Of a DNA stretch of 64,000 nucleotides, positions 1-13,400 are shown piece after piece. Under the pieces are notes generated by a model that did no database searches, was not told where the DNA came from, and saw nothing but the letters and a program-made list of their open reading frames with translations. The position numbers were made by a program, and so were the translations under genes. Position 1 is the first letter of the stretch, and every line of letters starts with the position of its first letter. The DNA lies in NCBI GenBank assembly GCA_026874595.1, contig CM049309.1, forward strand, positions 94,696,723 through 94,760,722, written 5' to 3'. The stretch comes from Sipunculus nudus (lineage: Eukaryota; Annelida; Sipuncula; Golfingiida; Sipunculidae).

Positions 1-1023
1 GGTCAGACGTCCTGAATTATCTTATTACCATGACTATTATTGGTCAGACGTCCTGAATTATCTTATTACCATGGGTCTTATTTGTCAGACGTCCTGAATT
101 ATCTTATTACCATGGCTCTTATTGGTCAGACGTATTGAGTTATCTTATTTCAATGGCTAATATTTTTCAGACGTCCTGAATTATCTTATTAGCATGGGTC
201 TTATTTGTCAGACGTCCTGAGTTATCTTATTACCATGGCTCTTATTGGTCAGACGTATTGAGTTATCTTATTTAAATGGCTAATATTTTTCAGACGTCCT
301 GAATTATCTTATTTCCATGGCTCTTATTGGTCAGACGTCCTGATTTATCCTATTACCATGGCTCCTATTTGTCAGACGTCCTGAATTATCTTAATACCAT
401 GACCCTTATTTGTCAGACGTCCTGAATTATCTTATTACCATGACTCTTATTTGTAAGACGTCCTGGGTTATCGTATTACTTTGGCTCTTATTTGTCAGAC
501 GTACTGGGTTATCTTGTTACCATGGCTCATATTTCTCAGACGTCCTAAATTATCTTATTACCATGGCTCTTATTTGTCAGACGTCCTGAGTTATATTTTT
601 GCCATGGCTGATATGGATCAGACGTCTGCATTATCTTATTACCATGGCTTATATTTGTCAGACGTACTGGGTTATCTTATAACCATGGATCATATTTGTC
701 AGACGTCCTGAATTATCTTGTTACCATGGCTTTTATTTGTCAGACGTCCAGAGTTATCTAACTATCATGGCTCTTATTTGTCAGACGTACTGGGTTATCT
801 TATTGCCATGGCTCTTATTTGTCAGAAGTCTTGAGTTTTCTGATTACCATGGCTCTTATTTGTCAGACGTACTGGGTTATCTTATTGCCTTGGCTGTTAT
901 TGGTCAGACGTACTGGTTTATCTTATTGCCATGGCTCTTATATGTCAGAAGACTTGAGTTTTCTGATTACCATGGTTCTTATTTGTCAGACGTATTGACT
1001 TATCTTATTACCATGGCTCCTAT

Positions 1024-1490
1024 TTGTCACAGGTACTAGGTTATCTTTTTGCCATGGCTCTTATTTGTCAGACGTACTGGGTTATCTTATTGCCATGGCT
1101 CTTATTGGTCAGAACTCTTGAGTTTTCTGATTACCATGGCTCTTATTTGTCAGACGTATTGAGTTATCTTATTACCATGGCTCCTATTTGTCACACGTAC
1201 TGGGTTATCTTATTGCCATGGCTCTTATTGGTCAGACGTACTGGGTTTTCTTATTGCCATGGCTCTTATTTGTCAGACGTCTTGAGTTTTCTGATTATCA
1301 TGGCTCTTATTTGTCGGACGTATTGAGTTATCTTATTACCATGGCTTCTATTTGTCAGACGTACTGGGTTATATTATTGCCATGGCTCTTATTGGTCAGA
1401 CGTTCTGGGATATCTTATTGCCACGGATCTTATTTGTCAGAAGTCTTGGGTTTTCTGATAACCATGGCTCTTACTTGTCGGACGTCCTGA
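1024..1490. repeat. 4-monomer (164-bp) sub-repeat within the satellite
   Basis: Monomer classes recur in the fixed order ACTGGGTT (after CACACGT), ACTGGGTT (after CAGACGT), GAAGTCTTGAGTTTTCTG, ATTGAGTT. The 4-mer period is 164 bp: identical features start at 1024 and 1188, 4426 and 4590, 5041 and 5205, and 7867 and 8031. This is one clear example; the same pattern recurs at many other places in the array. Confidence 0.85.
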
Positions 1491-4400
1491 GTAATCTTAT
1501 TACCATGGCTCATATTTGTCAGACGTCCTGAGTATTCCTATTACCAAGGCTCATATTTGTCAGACGTCCTGAGTATTCTTAATTCCATGACCCTTATTTC
1601 TCAGACGTCATGAATTATCTTATTACCATGACCCTTATTTGTCAGACGTGGTGAGTTATCTTATTACCATGGCTCTTATTGCTCAGACGTCCTGAATTAT
1701 CTTATTACCATGGCTCTTATTTGTCAGACGTGGTTAGTTATCTTATTACTGTGGCTCGTATTTGTCACACGTGGTGAGTTATCTTATTACCATGGATCTG
1801 ATTTGTCAGACGTACTGGGTTATCTTATTGCCATGGCTCTTATTTGTCAGACGTCCTGGGTTATCTTATTGCCATGGCTCTTATTTGTCAGACGTCCTGA
1901 ATTATCTTATTACCATGGGACCTATATGTCACACGTACTGGGTTATCATATTGCCATTGATCTTATTGGTCAGACGTACTGGGTTATCTTATTGCCAAGG
2001 CTCTTATTTGTCAGAAGTCTTGAGTTTTCTGATTACCATGGCTCTTATTTGTCGGACGTATTGAGTTATCTTATTACCATGGGTCTTATTTGTCAGACGT
2101 CCTGAATTATCTTATTTCCATGGCTCTTATTGGTCAGACGTCCTGATTTATCTTATTAGCATGGGTCTTATTTGTCAGACGTCCTGAGTTATCTTATTAC
2201 CATGGCTCTAAATTGGTCAGACGTATTGAGTTATCTTATTTAAATGGCTAATATTTTTCAGACGTCCTGAATTATCTTATTTCCATGGCTCTTATTGGTC
2301 AGACGTCCTGATTTATCCTATTACCATGGCTCCTATTTGTCAGACGTCCTGAATTATCTTTATACCATGACCCTTATTTGTCAGACGTCCTGAATTATCT
2401 TATTACCATGACTCTTATTTGTAAGACGTCCTGGGTTATCGTATTACTTTGGCTCTTATTTGTCAGACGTACTGGGTTATCTTGTTACCATGGCTCATAT
2501 TTCTCAGACGTCCTAAATTATCTTATTACCATGGCTCTTATTTGTCAGACGTCCTGAGTTATATTTTTGCCATGGCTGATATGGATCAGACGTCTGCATT
2601 ATCTTATTACCATGGCTTATATTTGTCAGACGTACTGGGTTATCTTATAACCATGGATCATATTTGTCAGACGTCCTGAATTATCTTGTTACCATGGCTT
2701 TTATTTGTCAGACGTCCAGAGTTATCTAACTATCATGGCTCTTATTTGTCAGACGTACTGGGTTATCTTATTGCCATGGCTCTTATTTGTCAGAAGTCTT
2801 GAGTTTTCTGATTACCATGGCTCTTATTTGTCAGACGTACTGGGTTATCTTATTGCCTTGGCTGTTATTGGTCAGACGTACTGGTTTATCTTATTGCCAT
2901 GGCTCTTATTTGTCAGAAGTCTTGAGTTTCTGATTACCATGGCTCTTATTTGTCGGACGTATTGAGTTATCTTATAACCATGGCTCCTATTTGTCACACG
3001 TACTGGGTTATCTTATTGCCATGGCTCTTATTGGTCAGACGTACTGGGTTATCTTATTGCCATGGCTCTTATTTGTCAAAAGTTTTGAGTTTTCTGATTA
3101 CCATGGCTCTTATTTGTCGGACGTATTGAGTTATCTTATTACCATGGCTCTTATTTGTCAGACGTCCTGAGTAATCTTATTGTCATGGCTCTTATTTGTC
3201 AGACGTCCTGAACTATCTTATTACCATGGCTCTTATTGGTCAGACGTCCTGAATTATCTTATTACCATGACTCTTATTTGTCAGACGTGGTGAGTTATCT
3301 TATTACCATGGCTCTTATTGGTCAGACGTCCTGAATTATCTTATTACCATGACTATTATTGGTCAGACGTCCTGAATTATCTTATTACCATGGGTCTTAT
3401 TTGTCAGACGTCCTGAATTATCTTATTACCATGGCTCTTATTGGTCAGACGTATTGAGTTATCTTATTTCAATGGCTAATATTTTTCAGACGTCCTGAAT
3501 TATCTTATTAGCATGGGTCTTATTTTTCAGACGTCCTGAATTATCTTATTTCCATGGCTCTTATTGGTCAGACGTCCTGATTTATCCTATTACCATGGCT
3601 CCTATTTGTCAGACGTCCTGAATTATCTTAATACCATGACCCTTATTTGTCAGACGTCCTGAATTATCTTATTACCATGACTCTTATTTGTAAGACGTGG
3701 TGAGTTATCTTACTACCATGGCTCTTATTGGTCAGACGTCCTGAATTATCTTATTACCATGGCTCTTATTTGTCAGACGTGGTGAGTTATCTTATTACCG
3801 TGGCTCTTATTTGTCACACGTGGTGAGTTATCTTATTACCATGGATCTTATTTGTCAGACGTACTGGGTTATCTTATTGCCATGGCTCTTATTTGTCAGA
3901 CGTCCTGGGTTATCTTATTGCCATGGCTCTTATTTGTCAGACGTCCTGAATTATCTTATTACCATGGGACCTATATGTCACACGTACTGGGTTATCATAT
4001 TGCCATGGCTCTTATTGGTCAGACGTACTGGGTTATCTTATTGCCAAGGCTCTTATTTGTCAGAAGTCTTGAGTTTTCTGATTACCATGGCTCTTATTTG
4101 TCGGACGTATTGAGTTATCTTATTACCATGGGTCTTATTTGTAAGACGTCCTGAGTAATCTTATTGCCATGGCTCTTATTTGTCAGACGTACTGGGTTAT
4201 CTTATTAACATGGCTCTTATTTGTTAGAAGTCTTGAGCTTTCTGATTACCATGGCTCTTATTTGTCAAACGTATTGAATTATCTTATTACCATGGCTCCT
4301 ATTTGTCACAGGTACTGGGTTATCTTATTGCCATGGCTCTTATTTGTCAGAAGTCTTGAGTTTTCTGATTACCATGGCTCTTATTTGTCGGACGTATTGA

Positions 4401-7400
4401 GTTATCTTATAACCATGGCTCCTATTTGTCACACGTACTGGGTTATCTTATTGCCATGGCTCTTATTGGTCAGACGTACTGGGTTATCTTATTGCCATGG
4501 GTCTTATTTGTCAAAAGTTTTGAGTTTTCTGATTACCATGGCTCTTATTTGTCGGACGTATTGAGTTATCTTATTACCATGGCTTCTATTTGTCACACGT
4601 ACTGGGTTATCTTATTGCCATGGGTCTTATTGGTCAGACATACTGGGATATCTTATTGCCATGGCTCTTATTTGTCAGAAGTCTTGAGTTTTCTGATTAC
4701 CATGGCTCTTATTTGTCAGACGTACTGGGTTATCTTATTGCCTTGGCTGTTATTGGTCAGACGTACTGGTTAATCTTATTGCCATGGCTCTTATATGTCA
4801 GAAGACTTGAGTTTTCTGATTACCATGGTTCTTATTTGTCAGACGTATTGACTTATCTTATTACCATGGCTCCTATTTGTCACAGGTACTAGGTTATCTT
4901 TTTATCATAGCTCTTATTTGTCAGACGTACGGGGTTATCTTATTGCCATGGCTCTTATTGGTCAGAACTCTTGAGTTTTCTGATTACCATGGCTCTTATT
5001 TGTCAGACGTATTGAGTTATCTTATTACCATGGCTCCTATTTGTCACAGGTAATAGGTTATCTTTTTGCCATGGCTCTTATTTGTCAGAAGTACTGGGTT
5101 ATCTTATTGCCTTGGCTCTTATTTGTCAGAAGTCTTGAGTTTTCTGATAACCATGGCTCTTATTTGTCGGACGTATTGAGTTATCTTATTACCATGGCTC
5201 CTATTTGTCACACGTACTGGGTTATCTTATTGCCATGGCTCTTATTGGTCAGACGTACTGGGTTATCTTATTGCCATGGCTCTTATTTGTCAGAAGTCTT
5301 GAGTTTTCTGATTATCATGGCTCTTATTTGTCGGACTTATTGAGTTATCTTATTACCATGGCTTCTATTTGTCAGACGTACTGGGTTATATTATTGCCAT
5401 GGCTCTTATTGGTCAGACGTTCTGGGATATCTTATTGCCACGGATCTTATTTGTCAGAAGTCTTGGGTTTTCTGATTACCATTGCTCTTACTTGTCGGAC
5501 GTCCTGAGTAATCTTATTACCATGGCTCATATTTGTCAGACGTCCTGAGTATTCCTATTACCAAGGCTCATATTTGTCAGACGTCCTGAGTATTCTTAAT
5601 TCCATGACCCTTATTTCTCAGACGTCATGAATTATCTTATTACCATGACCCTTATTTGTCAGACGTGGTGAGTTATCTTATTACCATGGCTCTTATTGCT
5701 CAGACGTCCTGAATTATCTTATTACCATGGCTCTTATTTGTCAGACGTGGTTAGTTATCTTATTACTGTGGCTCGTATTTGTCAAACGTGGTGAGTTATC
5801 TTATTACCATGGATCTGATTTGTCAGACGTACTGGGTTATCTTATTGCCATGGCTCTTATTTGTCAGACGTCCTGGGTTATCTTATTGCCATGGCTCTTA
5901 TTTGTCAGACGTCCTGAATTATCTTATTACCATGGGACCTATATGTCACACGTACTGGGTTATCATATTGCCATTGATCTTATTGGTCAGACGTACTGGG
6001 TTATCTTATTGCCAAGGCTCTAATTTGTCAGAAGTCTTGAGTTTTCTGATTACCATGGCTCTTATTTGTCGGACGTATTGAGTTATCTTATTACCATGGG
6101 TCTTATTTGTCAGACGTCCTGAGTAATCTTATTACCATGGCTCTTATTTGTCAGACGTCCTGAATTATCTTATTGCCATGGCTCTTATTTGTCAGACGTA
6201 CTGGGTTATCTTATTACCATGGCTCTTATTTGTCAGACGTATTGAATTATCTTATTAACATGGCTCCTATTTGTCACAGGTACTGGGTTATCTTATTGCA
6301 ATGGCTCTTATTTGTCAGACGTACTGGGTTATCTTATTGCCATGGCTCTTATTTGTCAGAAGTCTTGAGTTTCTGATTACCATGGCTCTTATTTGTCGGA
6401 CGTATTGAGTTATCTTATAACCATGGCTCCTATTTGTCACACGTACTGGTTATCTTATTGCCATGGCTCTTATTGGTCAGACGTACTGGGTTATCTTATT
6501 GCCATGGCTCTTATTTGTCAAAAGTTTTGAGTTTTCTGATTACCATGGCTCTTATTTGTCGGACGTATTGAGTTATCTTATTACCATGGCTCTTATTTGT
6601 CAGACGTCCTGAGTAATCTTATTGCCATGGCTCTTATTTGTCAGACGTCCTGAACTATCTTATTACCATGGCTCTTATTGGTCAGACGTCCTGAATTATC
6701 TTATTACCATGACTCTTATTTGTCAGACGTGGTGAGTTATCTTATTACCATGGCTCTTATTGGTCAGACGTCCTGAATTATCTTATTACCATGACTCTTA
6801 TTTGTCAGACGTGGTGAGTTATCTTATTACCATGGCTCTTATTGGTCAGACGTCCTGAATTATCTTATTACCATGACTATTATTGGTCAGACGTCCTGAA
6901 TTATCTTATTACCATGGGTCTTATTTGTCAGACGTCCTGAATTATCTTATTACCATGGCTCTTATTGGTCAGACGTATTGAGTTATCTTATTTCAATGGC
7001 TAATATTTTTCAGACGTCCTGAATTATCTTATTAGCATGGGTCTTATTTGTCAGACGTCCTGAGTTATCTTATTACCATGGCTCTTATTGGTCAGACGTA
7101 TTGAGTTATCTTATTTAAATGGCTAATATTTTTCAGACGTCCTGAATTATCTTATTTCCATGGCTCTTATTGGTCAGACGTCCTGATTTATCCTATTACC
7201 ATGGCTCCTATTTGTCAGACGTCCTGAATTATCTTAATACCATGACCCTTATTTGTCAGACGTCCTGAATTATCTTATTACCATGACTCTTATTTGTAAG
7301 ACGTCCTGGGTTATCGTATTACTTTGGCTCTTATTTGTCAGACGTACTGGGTTATCTTGTTACCATGGCTCATATTTCTCAGACGTCCTAAATTATCTTA

Positions 7401-10400
7401 TTACCATGGCTCTTATTTGTCAGACGTCCTGAGTTATATTTTTGCCATGGCTGATATGGATCAGACGTCTGCATTATCTTATTACCATGGCTTATATTTG
7501 TCAGACGTACTGGGTTATCTTATAACCATGGATCATATTTGTCAGACGTCCTGAATTATCTTGTTACCATGGCTTTTATTTGTCAGACGTCCAGAGTTAT
7601 CTAACTATCATGGCTCTTATTTGTCAGACGTACTGGGTTATCTTATTGCCATGGCTCTTATTTGTCAGAAGTCTTGAGTTTTCTGATTACCATGGCTCTT
7701 ATTTGTCAGACGTACTGGGTTATCTTATTGCCTTGGCTGTTATTGGTCAGACGTACTGGTTTATCTTATTGCCATGGCTCTTATATGTCAGAAGACTTGA
7801 GTTTTCTGATTACCATGGTTCTTATTTGTCAGACGTATTGACTTATCTTATTACCATGGCTCCTATTTGTCACAGGTACTAGGTTATCTTTTTGCCATGG
7901 CTCTTATTTGTCAGACGTACTGGGTTATCTTATTGCCATGGCTCTTATTGGTCAGAACTCTTGAGTTTTCTGATTACCATGGCTCTTATTTGTCAGACGT
8001 ATTGAGTTATCTTATTACCATGGCTCCTATTTGTCACACGTACTGGGTTATCTTATTGCCATGGCTCTTATTGGTCAGACGTACTGGGTTTTCTTATTGC
8101 CATGGCTCTTATTTGTCAGACGTCTTGAGTTTTCTGATTATCATGGCTCTTATTTGTCGGACGTATTGAGTTATCTTATTACCATGGCTTCTATTTGTCA
8201 GACGTACTGGGTTATATTATTGCCATGGCTCTTATTGGTCAGACGTTCTGGGATATCTTATTGCCACGGATCTTATTTGTCAGAAGTCTTGGGTTTTCTG
8301 ATAACCATGGCTCTTACTTGTCGGACGTCCTGAGTAATCTTATTACCATGGCTCATATTTGTCAGACGTCCTGAGTATTCCTATTACCAAGGCTCATATT
8401 TGTCAGACGTCCTGAGTATTCTTAATTCCATGACCCTTATTTCTCAGACGTCATGAATTATCTTATTACCATGACCCTTATTTGTCAGACGTGGTGAGTT
8501 ATCTTATTACCATGGCTCTTATTGCTCAGACGTCCTGAATTATCTTATTACCATGGCTCTTATTTGTCAGACGTGGTTAGTTATCTTATTACTGTGGCTC
8601 GTATTTGTCACACGTGGTGAGTTATCTTATTACCATGGATCTGATTTGTCAGACGTACTGGGTTATCTTATTGCCATGGCTCTTATTTGTCAGACGTCCT
8701 GGGTTATCTTATTGCCATGGCTCTTATTTGTCAGACGTCCTGAATTATCTTATTACCATGGGACCTATATGTCACACGTACTGGGTTATCATATTGCCAT
8801 TGATCTTATTGGTCAGACGTACTGGGTTATCTTATTGCCAAGGCTCTTATTTGTCAGAAGTCTTGAGTTTTCTGATTACCATGGCTCTTATTTGTCGGAC
8901 GTATTGAGTTATCTTATTACCATGGGTCTTATTTGTCAGACGTCCTGAATTATCTTATTTCCATGGCTCTTATTGGTCAGACGTCCTGATTTATCTTATT
9001 AGCATGGGTCTTATTTGTCAGACGTCCTGAGTTATCTTATTACCATGGCTCTAAATTGGTCAGACGTATTGAGTTATCTTATTTAAATGGCTAATATTTT
9101 TCAGACGTCCTGAATTATCTTATTTCCATGGCTCTTATTGGTCAGACGTCCTGATTTATCCTATTACCATGGCTCCTATTTGTCAGACGTCCTGAATTAT
9201 CTTTATACCATGACCCTTATTTGTCAGACGTCCTGAATTATCTTATTACCATGACTCTTATTTGTAAGACGTCCTGGGTTATCGTATTACTTTGGCTCTT
9301 ATTTGTCAGACGTACTGGGTTATCTTGTTACCATGGCTCATATTTCTCAGACGTCCTAAATTATCTTATTACCATGGCTCTTATTTGTCAGACGTCCTGA
9401 GTTATATTTTTGCCATGGCTGATATGGATCAGACGTCTGCATTATCTTATTACCATGGCTTATATTTGTCAGACGTACTGGGTTATCTTATAACCATGGA
9501 TCATATTTGTCAGACGTCCTGAATTATCTTGTTACCATGGCTTTTATTTGTCAGACGTCCAGAGTTATCTAACTATCATGGCTCTTATTTGTCAGACGTA
9601 CTGGGTTATCTTATTGCCATGGCTCTTATTTGTCAGAAGTCTTGAGTTTTCTGATTACCATGGCTCTTATTTGTCAGACGTACTGGGTTATCTTATTGCC
9701 TTGGCTGTTATTGGTCAGACGTACTGGTTTATCTTATTGCCATGGCTCTTATTTGTCAGAAGTCTTGAGTTTCTGATTACCATGGCTCTTATTTGTCGGA
9801 CGTATTGAGTTATCTTATAACCATGGCTCCTATTTGTCACACGTACTGGGTTATCTTATTGCCATGGCTCTTATTGGTCAGACGTACTGGGTTATCTTAT
9901 TGCCATGGCTCTTATTTGTCAAAAGTTTTGAGTTTTCTGATTACCATGGCTCTTATTTGTCGGACGTATTGAGTTATCTTATTACCATGGCTCTTATTTG
10001 TCAGACGTCCTTAGTAATCTTATTGTCATGGCTCTTATTTGTCAGACGTCCTGAACTATCTTATTACCATGGCTCTTATTGGTCAGACGTCCTGAATTAT
10101 CTTATTACCATGACTCTTATTTGTCAGACGTGGTGAGTTATCTTATTACCATGGCTCTTATTGGTCAGACGTCCTGAATTATCTTATTACCATGACTATT
10201 ATTGGTCAGACGTCCTGAATTATCTTATTACCATGGGTCTTATTTGTCAGACGTCCTGAATTATCTTATTACCATGGCTCTTATTGGTCAGACGTATTGA
10301 GTTATCTTATTTCAATGGCTAATATTTTTCAGACGTCCTGAATTATCTTATTAGCATGGGTCTTATTTTTCAGACGTCCTGAATTATCTTATTTCCATGG

Positions 10401-13400
10401 CTCTTATTGGTCAGACGTCCTGATTTATCCTATTACCATGGCTCCTATTTGTCAGACGTCCTGAATTATCTTAATACCATGACCCTTATTTGTCAGACGT
10501 CCTGAATTATCTTATTACCATGACTCTTATTTGTAAGACGTGGTGAGTTATCTTACTACCATGGCTCTTATTGGTCAGACGTCCTGAATTATCTTATTAT
10601 CATGACTCTTATTTGTCAGAAGTCTTAAGTTTTCTGATTACCATGGCTCTTATTTGTCGGACGTATTGAGTTATCTTATTACCATCTCTCCTATTTGTCA
10701 CACGTACTTGGTTATCTTATTGCCATGGCTCTTATTGGTCAGACGTACTGGGTTATCTTATTGCCATGGCTCTTATTTGTCAGGAGTCTTGAGTTTTCTG
10801 ATTACCATGGCTCTTATTTGTAGGACGTATTGAGTTATCTTATTACCATGGCTTCTATTTGTCACACGTACTGGGTTATCTTATTGCCATGGCTCTTATT
10901 GGTCAGACATACTGGGATATCTTATTGCCATGGATCTTATTTGTCAGAAGTCTTGAGTTTTCTGATTACCATGGCTCTTATTTGTCGGACGTCCTGAGTA
11001 ATCTTATTACCATGGCTCATATTTGTCAGACGTCCTGAGTATTCTTATTACCATGGCTCATATTTGTCAGACGTCCTGAGTATTCTTATTACCATGGCTC
11101 ATATTTGTCAGACGTCCTTAGTATTCGTATTACCATGGCTCATATTTGTCAGACGTCCTGAGTATTCTTATTACCATGGCTCATATTTGTCAGACGTCCT
11201 GAGTATTCTCATTACCATAACTCATATTTGTCAGACGTCCTTAGTATTCTTATTACCATGGCTCTTATTTGTCAGACGTGGTGAGTTATCTTATTACCGT
11301 GGCTCTTATTTGTCACACGTGGTGAGTTATCTTATTACCATGGATCTTATTTGTCAGACGTACTGGGTTATCTTATTGCCATGGCTCTTATTTGTCAGAC
11401 GTCCTGGGTTATCTTATTGCCATGGCTCTTATTTGTCAGACGTCCTGAATTATCTTATTACCATGGGACCTATATGTCACACGTACTGGGTTATCATATT
11501 GCCATGGCTCTTATTGGTCAGACGTACTGGGTTATCTTATTGCCAAGGCTCTTATTTGTCAGAAGTCTTGAGTTTTCTGATTACCATGGCTCTTATTTGT
11601 CGGACGTATTGAGTTATCTTATTACCATGGGTCTTATTTGTAAGACGTCCTGAGTAATCTTATTGCCATGGCTCTTATTTGTCAGACGTACTGGGTTATC
11701 TTATTAACATGGCTCTTATTTGTTAGAAGTCTTGAGCTTTCTGATTACCATGGCTCTTATTTGTCAAACGTATTGAATTATCTTATTACCATGGCTCCTA
11801 TTTGTCACAGGTACTGGGTTATCTTATTGCCATGGCTCTTATTTGTCAGAAGTCTTGAGTTTTCTGATTACCATGGCTCTTATTTGTCGGACGTATTGAG
11901 TTATCTTATAACCATGGCTCCTATTTGTCACACGTACTGGGTTATCTTATTGCCATGGCTCTTATTGGTCAGACGTACTGGGTTATCTTATTGCCATGGG
12001 TCTTATTTGTCAAAAGTTTTGAGTTTTCTGATTACCATGGCTCTTATTTGTCGGACGTATTGAGTTATCTTATTACCATGGCTTCTATTTGTCACACGTA
12101 CTGGGTTATCTTATTGCCATGGCTCTTATTGGTCAGACATACTGGGATATCTTATTGCCATGGCTCTTATTTGTCAGAAGTCTTGAGTTTTCTGATTACC
12201 ATGGCTCTTATTTGTCAGACGTACTGGGTTATCTTATTGCCTTGGCTGTTATTGGTCAGACGTACTGGTTAATCTTATTGCCATGGCTCTTATATGTCAG
12301 AAGACTTGAGTTTTCTGATTACCATGGTTCTTATTTGTCAGACGTATTGACTTATCTTATTACCATGGCTCCTATTTGTCACAGGTACTAGGTTATCTTT
12401 TTACTATAGCTCTTATTTGTCAGACGTACGGGGTTATCTTATTGCCATGGCTCTTATTGGTCAGAACTCTTGAGTTTTCTGATTACCATGGCTCTTATTT
12501 GTCAGACGTATTGAGTTATCTTATTACCATGGCTCCTATTTGTCACAGGTAATAGGTTATCTTTTTGCCATGGCTCTTATTTGTCAGAAGTACTGGGTTA
12601 TCTTATTGCCTTGGCTCTTATTTGTCAGAAGTCTTGAGTTTTCTGATAACCATGGCTCTTATTTGTCGGACGTATTGAGTTATCTTATTACCATGGCTCC
12701 TATTTGTCACACGTACTGGGTTATCTTATTGCCATGGCTCTTATTGGTCAGACGTACTGGGTTATCTTATTGCCATGGCTCTTATTTGTCAGAAGTCTTG
12801 AGTTTTCTGATTATCATGGCTCTTATTTGTCGGACTTATTGAGTTATCTTATTACCATGGCTTCTATTTGTCAGACGTACTGGGTTATATTATTGCCATG
12901 GCTCTTATTGGTCAGACGTTCTGGGATATCTTATTGCCACGGATCTTATTTGTCAGAAGTCTTGGGTTTTCTGATTACCATGGCTCTTACTTGTCGGACG
13001 TCCTGAGTAATCTTATTACCATGGCTCATATTTGTCAGACGTCCTGAGTATTCCTATTACCAAGGCTCATATTTGTCAGACGTCCTGAGTATTCTTAATT
13101 CCATGACCCTTATTTCTCAGACGTCATGAATTATCTTATTACCATGACCCTTATTTGTCAGACGTGGTGAGATATCTTATTACCATGGCTCTTATTGCTC
13201 AGACGTCCTGAATTATCTTATTACCATGGCTCTTATTTGTCAGACGTGGTTAGTTATCTTATTACTGTGGCTCGTATTTGTCACACGTGGTGAGTTATCT
13301 TATTACCATGGATCTGATTTGTCAGACGTACTGGGTTATCTTATTGCCATGGCTCTTATTTGTCAGACGTCCTGGGTTATCTTATTGCCATGGCTCTTAT

